The position numbers and the translations under genes were made by a program. A stretch of 64,000 nucleotides of DNA, taken from positions 506,675-570,674 of the forward strand of contig NZ_LMHH01000002.1 of NCBI RefSeq assembly GCF_001427865.1, given 5' to 3'. The stretch comes from Altererythrobacter sp. Root672 (GTDB taxonomy: Bacteria > Pseudomonadota > Alphaproteobacteria > Sphingomonadales > Sphingomonadaceae). Positions 36,807 through 45,497 of the stretch are shown here, one piece after another (the first letter of the stretch is position 1; every line of letters starts with the position of its first letter). The notes beneath the pieces were generated by a model. That model did not search any database. It saw only the letters and a list, made by a program, of their open reading frames with translations, and was not told the DNA's origin.

Positions 36807-37694
36807 ATGGGCGTGCCTGCGCGGAACATTGCGAAACAGCTGGCCGCGCCAGTGGTCCAGCTGTTCACCAATCCCACCTCGGGATCGTATTCGCGCGAGC
36901 GCATTGCGGAGCTGGCGCGGTCGCTGGAGGCAGAGGGTGCGACTGTCCTTCACTGCGACAGTGGCGGTGACCCCGAGTTCGCCGAAACCGCCACCCACGT
37001 CTGCGTTGTCGGCGGAGATGGAACCGTGCGCCGCGTGGCTGGTGCGATGGCTCGGCAGACGCGTGCGGTTCCGCTCAGCATCTACCCTTCGGGAACCATC
37101 AACCTGCTCGCGCGAGAAGCGGAATATCCTGCCGATCCGCGCGCCTTTGCCCGGCTCGTCCTCCAAGGCCGCGCGGGGCGCCCGCACTATCCTGTCGCGC
37201 TGGGTGACGGGTTCTTCTTTTCTTGCGCCGGAGCAGGGCCGGACAGCTACGCGGTTGAGCGTGTCTCGTTGCCGCTCAAGCGGCGGATCGGGCGCCTCGC
37301 CTACGCTGCCGCGTTCTGTAAGTTGCTGTGGCATTGGCCGCGGCACTCCATTCGCCTCGAGGCCGAAGGCCGGGTGCTCGAATGCGAGGCGTTCTATGTC
37401 GCCAAGGGCCGCTATTACGCTGGCGCATGGAGCCTCGCCCGGGCGGCTCGCGTGCACGATCCGCTGTTGCACCTCGTCGCCCTGCCCAGGGCTCGGCGTC
37501 GCGACTATGCGCGTTTCGTGTTCGGCTTGATCTGCGGACGCGACGCTTCGCGCCAGGCGGGCGTGGTGAGCTTCACCTGTCGAGAGCTGACCGCCACGTG
37601 CAAAGTCGCGCTCCCGTTGCAGGCGGATGGGGACATCGTCGGCACGCTTCCGGCCTCGATGGCCGTCAGCGAAGTGCCGCTGGCCTTCTGTTAG
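36807..37694 (+). CDS. Diacylglycerol kinase family lipid kinase
   Basis: A 295-residue DAGK_cat-type kinase. The nucleotide-binding signature VVGGDGTVRRVAGAM is at about 67-81, the second motif YPSGTINLLAREAEYP at about 91-106, and a C-terminal beta domain typical of YegS-like kinases follows. The substrate may be diacylglycerol, a sphingoid base or another lipid; sphingomonads make glycosphingolipids, so a sphingoid substrate is possible but unproven. It overlaps the next gene convergently by 4 nt. Confidence 0.85.
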   Translation: MGVPARNIAKQLAAPVVQLFTNPTSGSYSRERIAELARSLEAEGATVLHCDSGGDPEFAETATHVCVVGGDGTVRRVAGAMARQTRAVPLSIYPSGTINLLAREAEYPADPRAFARLVLQGRAGRPHYPVALGDGFFFSCAGAGPDSYAVERVSLPLKRRIGRLAYAAAFCKLLWHWPRHSIRLEAEGRVLECEAFYVAKGRYYAGAWSLARAARVHDPLLHLVALPRARRRDYARFVFGLICGRDASRQAGVVSFTCRELTATCKVALPLQADGDIVGTLPASMAVSEVPLAFC

Positions 37695-38077
37695 GCGGCA
37701 CCGGCGGGGTTGAGCAGCGCCATCACGGCGGCTCGGGCGTCGATGAATTCCTCCCACAGCGCCTGGGCGGCAGGCTTGGGATCGACTCCGCGCGCACTTA
37801 CCGACAGCAGCGCGACGATACCGGGCTGCATGAAGGCGGAAATATCGGCGATGCCGTGTTCGGCGCGCTCCCGACGCCAGGGATCGGCGCCCTGCAACAG
37901 TTCGCCAATCTCGCGCCCGTCAGCGGAGGCCGGTTCGGTTTCGACTCGGGCAAGGGTTGCGACCACTCGGGCGGCCTCGGCCAGCGCCGTCCAGCGTAGC
38001 GAGGCTTCGAGCGTCTCATTCCGTCCCGGCACAAAGTTGTCGGGCGCGGCGTAGAAGGAGGGCGGCATGGCGTTCAT
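37691..38077 (-). CDS. Hypothetical protein
   Basis: A 128-residue soluble helical protein with no recognised domain (ADGREIGELLQGADPWRRER in the middle). It starts at MNAMPP; the internal ATG at 38068 is an alternative. It overlaps the lipid kinase end by 4 nt in convergent orientation. Codon bias matches the neighbours, so it is probably real. Confidence 0.65.
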   Translation of the reverse strand: MNAMPPSFYAAPDNFVPGRNETLEASLRWTALAEAARVVATLARVETEPASADGREIGELLQGADPWRRERAEHGIADISAFMQPGIVALLSVSARGVDPKPAAQALWEEFIDARAAVMALLNPAGAA

Positions 38078-38152
38078 CGCCTGCCGGGTTAGCGCTTCGC
38101 TGCTTGCGAATTGGTTAGCGCCCGAAGCCGGTTAGGCTCCGGGCACCGAATC

Positions 38153-38959
38153 TTACTGGCCTTCAGGCGGCGGACCGAACGGATCGCCTTCGTCATCGAG
38201 TCCGAGATCGACGTTGGCCCCGCCACCGTCCTTCACCAGGCGGTTGTTTTCCTCGCAGACGTATTCGCGAATCTCCCAGGTCTTCTCTCGGCGGAACGCG
38301 AGCTGTTGGACGTAGGGTTCGGTCAGCACGTCGGGGTCGGTGATAGTGGTCTCGATCCGCAGCACGTCGGGCTTATCAAGCCAGATCCTCTCCTGGATGC
38401 GCATTTTCTCGCCGTGGGGAATGCCGCCGGAAATGTCGGTCACCGGGCTGAAGCCGACCGTGTCGACAAGCAGCGTATCGCCGTCCCAGCGCCCGACCGA
38501 AGTGCCATTGAACAGGAAGTCCGGGTCTTCGGGCAGCGCGCGCCCGTCGGTGTAGATGCGCCGCGCCTGGGTGTAGGTTTCGGCGAAGATCGTCACGCGG
38601 CCCGGCGTGAACAGGAACTCGATCGGATAAGGCTGGCGCATGATCCCGGGCATGCCGGGCGGCAGGCAGCTTACCTGAGCAGACTGGTCGACGCCCTCGG
38701 CCGCCTGCTTCGCGCGGAACGCATCGAGTCGTTGCTGCGCGGCCGGGGTCAGCTTGGGCTGGGCCGGAGGGCCGCCCGCACCGCCGCCGAACAGCAGCGA
38801 CCAGTCAGGCGCCCAGACGCCGGTGAAATCGGGTAATTGCTCCAGCGCGGTATAGCCTTGGCCTCGTGGAGGAGGGTTGTCCTGTGCCGGCGATGCCGTC
38901 GCCATCGCCAGGGCCGCGCCGCCCGCAAGCGCGCGCGCCATCAATGTCCAACCTTTCAT
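38153..38959 (-). CDS. Exported hypothetical protein, DUF6152-associated
   Basis: A 268-residue secreted protein with a signal peptide (MARALAGGAALAMATASPAQ). The mature part contains a proline-rich stretch, LPDFTGVWAPDWSLLFGG, CLPPGMPGIMRQPYPIEFLF, and GRWDGDTLLVDTVGFSP. This pattern is shared by a family found next to DUF6152 genes in Sphingomonadales and Rhizobiales; its function is unknown. ATG 38959 is chosen for the signal peptide and the preceding GGGAGGGA. Confidence 0.75.
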   Translation of the reverse strand: MKGWTLMARALAGGAALAMATASPAQDNPPPRGQGYTALEQLPDFTGVWAPDWSLLFGGGAGGPPAQPKLTPAAQQRLDAFRAKQAAEGVDQSAQVSCLPPGMPGIMRQPYPIEFLFTPGRVTIFAETYTQARRIYTDGRALPEDPDFLFNGTSVGRWDGDTLLVDTVGFSPVTDISGGIPHGEKMRIQERIWLDKPDVLRIETTITDPDVLTEPYVQQLAFRREKTWEIREYVCEENNRLVKDGGGANVDLGLDDEGDPFGPPPEGQ

Positions 38960-39109
38960 TTGTCCCTCCCGCATTCTCTCTCTTTGCAAAAGATTGCGGT
39001 GCTCAGTGAGCCTAAGTCAAGCGGCGGGTTGATTATGTCCGATCTTTGCGGGAGAAGTACGGCAAGTGCTCTTCCAGATGGGGTGGGAGATGCGCAGGAG
39101 AGAGGACCA

Positions 39110-39493
39110 ATGAACAAGACAACCCGCATGGCGATCGCCGCCGCGGCCGGGCTCGGTGCGCTTCTTGCCGTGCCCGCCGTCGCTCACCATTCCACCGCGA
39201 TGTTCGACTGGGGCGTGCCGACCGAAATGAAGGGCGTCACCGTGGAGCGCTGGGTGTGGACCAATCCGCACACCTTCCTCTACGTCAAGGATTCGGCCGG
39301 CAATCGCTGGGCGTTCGAAGGCATGAGCCCGAACCACCTTTCGCGTTCCGGCTGGTCGAAGCGTTCGCTGACCCCGGGCGAAAAGATCGACCTGACTTAC
39401 TACAAGCTCCGCGACGGCCGCCACGGCGGCTTCAACGTTACTGTCAAGCGCGCCAACGGCGAGTCTCTGCAACAGCTACCGGTGCGTATGTAG
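39110..39493 (+). CDS. DUF6152 family protein, exported
   Basis: A 127-residue periplasmic protein with a signal peptide (AIAAAAGLGALLAVPAVA). The mature form starts with HHSTAMFDW, whose paired histidines could bind metal, and continues VERWVWTNPHTFLYV and LTPGEKIDLTYYKLRDGRHG. This fits DUF6152. It is divergent from its likely partner at 38153-38959, so the two may share a regulatory region (38960-39109). Confidence 0.85.
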   Translation: MNKTTRMAIAAAAGLGALLAVPAVAHHSTAMFDWGVPTEMKGVTVERWVWTNPHTFLYVKDSAGNRWAFEGMSPNHLSRSGWSKRSLTPGEKIDLTYYKLRDGRHGGFNVTVKRANGESLQQLPVRM

Positions 39494-39495
39494 GT

Positions 39496-39534
39496 CCTGG
39501 CCGGCGCCCTGCCCACACATTGGCGCCGGTCAGG
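39496..39534. terminator. Hairpin between convergent genes
   Basis: CCTGGCCGGCGCC (39496-39508) pairs with GGCGCCGGTCAGG (39522-39534) with one mismatch, around a 13-nt loop. It begins just after the DUF6152 stop and overlaps the stop of the Lys-rich gene. It has no T tract, so it may be a rho-limiting hairpin rather than a classic terminator. Confidence 0.5.
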
Positions 39535-39844
39535 CCTTCGCCTTCTTCTTTTTCTGACCTGGGATCTTGGGGAGCTTGTGCTTCCCTTTTTCCTTCTTCG
39601 TCTTCTCGCCCTTGGCTTTCTTAGGCTTCTCGTCCGCTTTAGGTTCGAGGATTGCCGTGGCGAGCCTGCGGAGATCCGCCACGCGCGGCTTCACCTCGCC
39701 CGCCAGCACGGCCTGGGCGAGTTGTTCGAGCGAAAGCGCAGATGTGTCGATCGCGGGTTTCTTGGGTGGCGGCCGTTTGGCAGGCGCGACGTGCGCCGCC
39801 CCGTTGCCGCGCTTGCCGGTTGCCGCTGTTGCTGACCTTACCAA
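39530..39844 (-). CDS. Small basic Lys-rich hypothetical protein
   Basis: A 104-residue protein with Ala/Pro-rich ends and a C-terminal tail dominated by lysine (KPKKAKGEKTKKEKGKHK). A short helical core (ALSLEQLAQAVLAGEVKPR) carries what little conservation can be guessed. It may be nucleic-acid-binding. It lies about 90 bp beyond the end of the ppx gene on the same strand. Confidence is limited because Lys/Pro/Ala-rich frames can arise by chance in GC-rich DNA. Confidence 0.5.
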   Translation of the reverse strand: MVRSATAATGKRGNGAAHVAPAKRPPPKKPAIDTSALSLEQLAQAVLAGEVKPRVADLRRLATAILEPKADEKPKKAKGEKTKKEKGKHKLPKIPGQKKKKAKA

Positions 39845-39932
39845 TGGATGTCCCTCCGAAGCTCGACCCCGCGCTGAGTCTCGCGCCGAATCTCATCCGG
39901 GCAAGACTTTTGCCGCGCTCGTCACATGACCG

Positions 39933-41438
39933 TCATGCGGCGGTCATCAGCTTTAGGACGGGATTTGCGCCAAGCCACTCGGCTAAAACCCTGAGGTCCT
40001 GCTCGATTGCAGGCGAAGTAAGGTCGCGGAGCGAATTCCCCAGCCGCAAGATGAGATCGCCATCCGACAGGGTGAGCGAGCTGGCGGTGGGCGATGGGGG
40101 CACGCCGCCACCAAGCCTCAGGCACAGCCGCGTGGCGAGGCCCCAGCCGATCGCCTGCTTCAACTTCTCCTCGGGAGCCAGCCGCAAAAGGTCCGGCGTG
40201 ATGATCTGCTTGCCGCAAGCGCCGAGCAGCGCTGCCGCGATCTGCGCGCGGCCGGCCATGTCCACCCCGATCCAGCGCTTGTGGAGCGCCCAGTCGAGCG
40301 AGTGCCGCACACGCAAGTTGGGCTCCAGCCGCACGGCGGAGAGTGCCAGCATCGTCGCGGCGAGGCGGAGCCGCTCAGCCTCGGGCTCCGCGTCCTGCGT
40401 CGCCGCACCTGCCGTCCATGCCGCGATCGCCGCGGCGAGAGGGGCTGAACTGGCGCGCGGCGCGACGAAATAGCTGATGCCTTCCAGCAAAGGATCCTTT
40501 GCCCGATCCTCTGGGCTCAACCGCTGATGAAGCAGCCCTTCGCGCAGACCCCACGATGAGAACACCAGATGGGTCGGCTGCAATTCGGCCAGCATGGCGC
40601 GCATGATTGCGGCCGCATCGGGCAGGGCGTTCGCACGCATGGCCGAAATGCGCGCTGTTTCCATCAGGATGCGCGGCTCGCTGCGGACCAGCTTCTTGGC
40701 GATACTGTCGGCGTCTGCGACATCCAGCTCAAACGTGTGCGGGTCGGTCAGCGGGTGCAGGGTGCTGCGCATGGTGTAGGTGGCGAAGGCGCGCCATGTC
40801 CCGCCGACCATGTAGAGCGGGCCTGGATGCGCGGCCGCCCATCCGGCCTTCTCGAAGGCTTTGTGGACCGCGCGCTTGAAAGCGACCGGACCCTTCTCCC
40901 TGAGGCCTGACAGGCGCAGGGTTCCGAGCGGCAGGCTTTCGCCATGGTGGGAACGGCCGTCTTCCACCGACACGAGCTCGAGGCTTCCGCCGCCCAAGTC
41001 CGCGACCACGCCGTGCGCATCGGGAAAGGCGCCGATCACGCCCCAGGCGGAGGCCTGCGCTTCTTCCTGGCCGGTGAGGACGCGCGGTTCGAGGCCGATT
41101 TCCCGCACCTGAGCCAGGAACGGCTCGGCATTCACGGCCTCACGAACCGCGGCGGTGCCGACGACGTCGATCCACTTCACGTCGAGATCGCGCAGGATCG
41201 CGGCAAAGCGGCGCAGTCCGGCCAGCGCGAGCCCGGCCGCCCGATCGGGAATACGGCCGGTATCGTTCAACTCACGGCCCAGCCGGGCGCTGACCTTCTC
41301 GTTGAACCAGACATCAGGCACCCGTTGCGAGCCCGAATAGACGACGAGACGTACGGTGTTCGAGCCGATGTCGACCACCGCCCGGTCCGGCGCCCCTCGG
41401 TCTAGCCTGAAGGCGTCGGAGCGTAGGAGCTCCTTCAT
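39933..41438 (-). CDS. ppx: Exopolyphosphatase (Ppx/GppA family)
   Basis: Hydrolyses polyphosphate or pppGpp. The 501-residue product has AVVDIGSNTVRLVVYSG near residue 20, the second phosphate motif HGVVADLGGGSLELV near 140, VGGTWRAFATY, and a C-terminal HD-like helical domain (HSLDWALHKRWIG). ATG 41438 is chosen because it overlaps the ppk stop by 4 nt and restores normal length. It is co-transcribed with ppk, pairing synthesis and breakdown. Confidence 0.93.
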   Translation of the reverse strand: MKELLRSDAFRLDRGAPDRAVVDIGSNTVRLVVYSGSQRVPDVWFNEKVSARLGRELNDTGRIPDRAAGLALAGLRRFAAILRDLDVKWIDVVGTAAVREAVNAEPFLAQVREIGLEPRVLTGQEEAQASAWGVIGAFPDAHGVVADLGGGSLELVSVEDGRSHHGESLPLGTLRLSGLREKGPVAFKRAVHKAFEKAGWAAAHPGPLYMVGGTWRAFATYTMRSTLHPLTDPHTFELDVADADSIAKKLVRSEPRILMETARISAMRANALPDAAAIMRAMLAELQPTHLVFSSWGLREGLLHQRLSPEDRAKDPLLEGISYFVAPRASSAPLAAAIAAWTAGAATQDAEPEAERLRLAATMLALSAVRLEPNLRVRHSLDWALHKRWIGVDMAGRAQIAAALLGACGKQIITPDLLRLAPEEKLKQAIGWGLATRLCLRLGGGVPPSPTASSLTLSDGDLILRLGNSLRDLTSPAIEQDLRVLAEWLGANPVLKLMTAA

Positions 41439-43582
41439 TCTCTGCCCCGGCGCAAGTCGAGCCTCGGCACGCCGCCACGGCTGAGTGCGGCGCCGCGGCC
41501 GGAGAGGGAGGGGTTGGTCATGAAATACCGATGGCAATTGAACGGATGGTCGCTGTTTTCGATCCGGTGGTAGTTGCCACCCGAATCGAGCGCCCAGCTC
41601 TGCTCGGTATCGAGAAAATTCGCTACCATGACTTGGTCGAGGATCTGGTCGTGCACCGTCGCGTTGCGGATCGGGACGAGCGTTTCGACACGCCGGTCGA
41701 GATTGCGCGACATGGCATCGGCCGAGGAGATGTAGACCTTGGCCCGGCGGCTCGGCAGGGCATGGCCGTTGGCGAAAGCCCAGATCCGCGCATGCTCAAG
41801 GAAGCGTCCTACGATCGACTTGACCGAAATCGTCTCCGACAGGCCAGGCACGCCGGGCTTGAGGCAGCAGATGCCACGGACCACCAGGCGGATTTCCACG
41901 CCGGCCCGGCTCGCTTCGTAGAGTCGGTCGATCATGTCCGAGTCGGTCAGCGAATTGAGCTTCGCCCAGATCGCGGCCGGCTTTCCGGCCTCCGCGTTGG
42001 CGATCTCCTTGTCGATCAGCCCGTAAAGCGTCTCGCGCAAGTTGATGGGCGAGATCGACAGCTGCTCGGTCCGCTGGGGTTCGACATAGCCGGTGATGAA
42101 GTTGAACAGCTTGACCGCATCGCGTGCGAGGCTTTCGTCGGCGGTGAAGTAGCTGAAGTCGGTATAGATGCGTGCCGTCTGCGGATGATAGTTGCCGGTG
42201 CCGAAGTGGCAGTAGGTCCGGTAGGCCTGCTCTTCCCGGCGCACGATCATGGAAACCTTGGCGTGGGTCTTCCAGTCGATGAAGCCGTAGATCACCTGCA
42301 CACCGGCACGTTCGAGCTCGGACGCCCAGTGCAGGTTCTGCTCCTCGTCGAAGCGGGCCTTGAGTTCGACCACGGCGGTGACCGACTTGCCCGATTCCGC
42401 CGCCGTGATCAGCGCCGCGATGATCGAGGACTGGTTGCCCGCGCGATAGAGCGTCTGCTTGATCGAGACGACGGAAGGATCCTTCGCCGCCTGGCGGATG
42501 AAGTCCACCACCGCTTCGAAGCTTTCGTAGGGGTGGTGGATGATCATGTCCTTCTCGCGGATGGCGGCGAAGCAATCGCCGTCATGCTCGAGAATGCGTT
42601 CCGGATAGCGCGGGTTGAACGGTTCGAACTTGAGGTCGGGCCGGTCTTCCTCGACCACACCGGCCAGGCCGCCGATGCCCAGCATGCCGTCGGTCTTGTT
42701 GACCAGCGTGTCGGGCAGGGCGAGCTGTTCGCGCAGGATCGCCTCGGCCTCCGGCGCGCAATCGCGGTCGATCTCCATCAGGATCACCCGTCCGCGCCGC
42801 CGACGCTGGATCGCGGTGCGGAAGTAACGGACCAGGTCTTCGGCCTCTTCCTCCAGCTCGATATCGCTGTCGCGCAGCACGCGGAACACGCCATCGCCTT
42901 CGACCTGGAAGCCGGGGAACAACAAGTCGGCAAAGCGGCAGATCACGCTCTCGATCGAGACGTAAGTCGCTTCGTCACCCGGAATGCGCACGAACCGAGG
43001 GATCGCGTTGGGAATCAGCACCATCTCGACCAGTCGCGCGCCGTCCCTGATCCGCGTCAGGCTGAACAGCACGCCGATGCCCTGATTGGCTACGAACGGG
43101 AACGGGTGGGCCGGATCGATCGCCTGTGGAGTGACCACGGGCACGACGTAATCGATGAAATACTGGCGCAACCACGCGGTCGCCTGGCTGTCCATGTGCC
43201 GCTCGTCGACGATATGGATGCCCTGGTTATCGAGCAGCGCCCGCAACTCCGCGAGTGCGCGCTGTTGCATGTCGACCAGCTCGCCGATCTTGGAGCGGAC
43301 CGCGGCGACTTGCTGCTGCGGGGTCTTGCCGTCGATCGAAACCTCGTCGACGCCGCTGCGCACTTGTCCGCTCAAGCCGGCGACGCGGATCATCATGAAT
43401 TCGTCGAGGTTGCTGCCGGAGATCGCCAGGAACCGCAGCCGTTCGAGCAGGGGATAGCTAGGCCTGGTCGCCTCCGCGAGCACGCGCTCGTTGAACGAGA
43501 GCCAGCTCAGTTCCCGGTTGAAGAAGCGGTCGTTTATGTCCGGACGCTCCACCGGGTCGAAACTCGAAACGGCGCTAATCAT
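41435..43582 (-). CDS. ppk1: Polyphosphate kinase 1
   Basis: Polymerises ATP gamma-phosphates into inorganic polyphosphate. The 715 residues match PPK1: NRELSWLSFNERVLAEA near 20-36, HPFPFVANQG, HHPYESFEAVVDFIRQAA near 350 (in part), and CHFGTGNYHPQTARIYTDF (about 460) near the phosphohistidine region. The C-terminal PLD-like domain has RRVETLVPIRN. It heads the ppk-ppx operon. Confidence 0.96.
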   Translation of the reverse strand: MISAVSSFDPVERPDINDRFFNRELSWLSFNERVLAEATRPSYPLLERLRFLAISGSNLDEFMMIRVAGLSGQVRSGVDEVSIDGKTPQQQVAAVRSKIGELVDMQQRALAELRALLDNQGIHIVDERHMDSQATAWLRQYFIDYVVPVVTPQAIDPAHPFPFVANQGIGVLFSLTRIRDGARLVEMVLIPNAIPRFVRIPGDEATYVSIESVICRFADLLFPGFQVEGDGVFRVLRDSDIELEEEAEDLVRYFRTAIQRRRRGRVILMEIDRDCAPEAEAILREQLALPDTLVNKTDGMLGIGGLAGVVEEDRPDLKFEPFNPRYPERILEHDGDCFAAIREKDMIIHHPYESFEAVVDFIRQAAKDPSVVSIKQTLYRAGNQSSIIAALITAAESGKSVTAVVELKARFDEEQNLHWASELERAGVQVIYGFIDWKTHAKVSMIVRREEQAYRTYCHFGTGNYHPQTARIYTDFSYFTADESLARDAVKLFNFITGYVEPQRTEQLSISPINLRETLYGLIDKEIANAEAGKPAAIWAKLNSLTDSDMIDRLYEASRAGVEIRLVVRGICCLKPGVPGLSETISVKSIVGRFLEHARIWAFANGHALPSRRAKVYISSADAMSRNLDRRVETLVPIRNATVHDQILDQVMVANFLDTEQSWALDSGGNYHRIENSDHPFNCHRYFMTNPSLSGRGAALSRGGVPRLDLRRGRE

Positions 43583-44106
43583 TGTCGTCCTTGGCGGGGG
43601 CTATGAGGAGCTACCCCTGTGTGAGACGTCGATTGCACTTTTGTGACATCTTCGCGGCATCAAGGCCAGTGGCTTAACTAAGGGCAAGATTGCGGGCGAC
43701 AGAGACCTTAGCAAGGCAACCCCTTGCGATACGCTCCGCCAGATCTGGCGGGACGAACAGATAACCGGGAACCAATTGCAATTGGCGCTTAGTCGAAGCG
43801 GAGCGCTCAAGAGGTCTCCGTTTCGATACAAAAATCGAGACATTCCACCGGCATTTGGGTGCAAGGGGCTAGATCTTTTTTAAGTTAACCAAGTTGTAAT
43901 GAATATTACGCGCCAGATATGTCATCGTATTTTCAATACGAAAGAAACTCTGAAACTATAGGCAAACATTATTTATGGTGTTTTGGGCATAATGGGTAAA
44001 TTAAGTCTTTTGGTCTAGTATTATTACGTATTTCAATCTTACTATGCGGATTTAACGGTCGGTCGCGGGACCTATGGGAACCGAAGACTAAACCAGGAGA
44101 TTGACC
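43583..44106. promoter_or_regulatory. AT-rich intergenic leader with several dyads, upstream of the pilin gene
   Basis: No gene is supported in these 524 bp. The right half (about 43860-44060) is distinctly AT-rich. Dyads seen: GCAAGG/CCTTGC (43711-43727); a perfect 16-bp palindrome CCGCCAGATCTGGCGG (43736-43751); a perfect 14-bp palindrome CCAATTGCAATTGG (43772-43785); GTAAT-GAAT-ATTAC (43896-43909); and CGTATT-TTC-AATACG (43926-43940). A ribosome binding site AGGAGA (44095-44100) ends the region. It should hold the pilin promoter and perhaps the ppk promoter. Confidence 0.6.
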
Positions 44107-44283
44107 ATGAAGTTCTTCAACAACCTGCTCCGTGACGAACAGGGCGCGACCGCCATCGAATACGGCCTCATCGCCGCCCTCATCGCGGTTGCCGCGATGA
44201 CCGCGATGGGCACCATCGGCAGTGAACTCACAAACACCTTCACCTCGGTTGGCGACACGCTTGAGAACGCAAACGGGGCATAA
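44107..44283 (+). CDS. Flp family type IVb pilin
   Basis: Major subunit of Tad/Flp pili, 58 residues. It has a short charged leader (KFFNNLLRDEQ), then the class signature EQGATAIEYGLIAALIAV with the invariant glutamate and tyrosine, a single hydrophobic helix and a short tail. Prepilin peptidase should cut before the hydrophobic segment. No tad or cpa genes are beside it, so this is an orphan pilin locus with its own leader and terminator. ATG 44107 is preferred over the in-frame TTG at 44101 because of AGGAGA. Confidence 0.93.
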   Translation: MKFFNNLLRDEQGATAIEYGLIAALIAVAAMTAMGTIGSELTNTFTSVGDTLENANGA

Positions 44284-44314
44284 TCGCATTAAGCCGAGTC
44301 TCGGCTCGCAGAAG

Positions 44315-44344
44315 GAGGCGGCAGGGCGACCTGCCGCCTCTTTT
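44315..44344 (+). terminator. Rho-independent terminator of the pilin gene
   Basis: A perfect 11-bp stem, GAGGCGGCAGG (44315-44325) and CCTGCCGCCTC (44330-44340), has a GCGA tetraloop and is followed by TTTT. It lies 31 bp after the pilin stop. Confidence 0.92.
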
Positions 44345-44448
44345 CATTGCCAGCAGCAGGCGCTTGAGAGCATCCTCGGTCTTGCGCGGAATTTGAGAGC
44401 AAGAAACGGGACGCCGCGCGAAGGATCGACTGCCAAAACGGTCTTGTG

Positions 44449-45204
44449 ATGACCAACCACAAAGCTCTCCAGCCTGGCGAACCCGCCCGCAACCCTCAAG
44501 CCACCCACGCACGTATCGCGACCTACGATTGGGATGCCATCGCCGCCGATCTCGACCGCGAAGGCTGGGCCGTTCTGCCCGGTCTGTTCGAAGACGGCGA
44601 CTGCGATACCATCGCCGGCCTCTACGGACCGAGCGACACCTTCCGCAGCCAGATCCACATGGCACGCCACGGCTTCGGCCAGGGCGAATATCGCTACTTC
44701 GCCTATCCGCTACCGTCGCTCATAGAAGCGACACGCACCGCGCTCTTTCCGTACATCGCCCCGATCGCCAACGGTTGGCACGAGCGCATGGGGTTGGAGG
44801 CGCGTTTCCCGAACGAACATGCCGCGTTCCTGAAACGCTGCCATGAGGCCGGCCAGCGTCGCCCTACGCCTCTGCTGCTCGAATATCGGGCGGGCGATTA
44901 TAACTGCCTTCATCAGGACCTATACGGCGAGCACGTCTTTCCCCTGCAAGTCGCCGTGTTGTTGTCCGAACCCGGTGAGGACTTCACCGGCGGCGAATTC
45001 GTGCTGACCGAGCAACGTCCGCGCATGCAATCGCGTGCGGCTGTGGTGCCGCTGGGCAAAGGCGATGGCGTGCTTTTCGCGGTCAACGCCCGCCCGCATC
45101 GGGGCTCGCGCGGAGACTATCGCGTCAACCTGCGCCACGGTGTCAGCAAAGTGCGGTCGGGCAAGCGCCACACGCTGGGGATCATCTTCCACGATGCTGC
45201 CTGA
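44449..45204 (+). CDS. 2-oxoglutarate/Fe(II)-dependent oxygenase
   Basis: A 251-residue protein with a double-stranded beta-helix oxygenase core. The iron-binding HxD is in YNCLHQDLYG (about residue 162), and the distal histidine is in LRHGVSKV, followed by the 2-oxoglutarate-binding arginine in GKRHTLGIIFHDA. It opens with EGWAVLPGLFEDGDC, typical of prolyl-hydroxylase-like enzymes. The substrate is unknown. ATG 44449 is used; a GTG sits one codon upstream. It is the last core-type gene before the integrated element. Confidence 0.85.
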   Translation: MTNHKALQPGEPARNPQATHARIATYDWDAIAADLDREGWAVLPGLFEDGDCDTIAGLYGPSDTFRSQIHMARHGFGQGEYRYFAYPLPSLIEATRTALFPYIAPIANGWHERMGLEARFPNEHAAFLKRCHEAGQRRPTPLLLEYRAGDYNCLHQDLYGEHVFPLQVAVLLSEPGEDFTGGEFVLTEQRPRMQSRAAVVPLGKGDGVLFAVNARPHRGSRGDYRVNLRHGVSKVRSGKRHTLGIIFHDAA

Positions 45205-45338
45205 CTTTCCGCAAGGCGCTCAAAGCATGACCGAGATACAAGAAGCCGCCGCCATCTCCAAGGAGAGTGGCGCGTTACATCTGACGAGAAGAGGCGCTCA
45301 GGCCGACAGCGAACGTCGTTCGCGGTTCCGAGCTCAAA

Positions 45339-45356
45339 TGGTGCACCCGACAGGAT
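45339..45356 (-). other. Attachment site (attL): displaced tRNA 3' end
   Basis: Read on the minus strand the 18 nt are ATCCTGTCGGGTGCACCA: end of T-loop (AT), 3' half of T-stem (CCTGT), 3' half of acceptor stem (CGGGTGC), discriminator A and CCA, with exactly tRNA spacing. The sequence to the right stops matching a tRNA, so the body is gone. This is what integration into a tRNA 3' end leaves at one junction. The acceptor looks like tRNA-Arg (inference). The integrase gene starts 142 bp away. Confidence 0.75.
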
Positions 45357-45497
45357 CATAACTAAGTTTTCGGGGTCTTTCGCCGCCCTTCGTATTTACG
45401 ATATGAGGCGGAACATCTGATCTGTGTATGTTTCGCATTCGTTCGTTGGCTTTCGTCAGCTACCGCGCTAAAGTGTGGGAACGAGTGAGGGAGCGGC

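Noticed and set aside
41531..43606. Very long open frame on the plus strand opposite ppk1 (similar ones opposite the acyl-CoA synthetase and ggt genes).
   Set aside because: GC-rich codon bias leaves long antisense frames free of stops; the translated product has no domain and the minus-strand gene is certain.
45227..45361. Short frame starting MTEIQEAAAISKESG between the oxygenase gene and attL.
   Set aside because: No clear ribosome binding site or similarity, and it ends in the attachment site; not supported as a gene.
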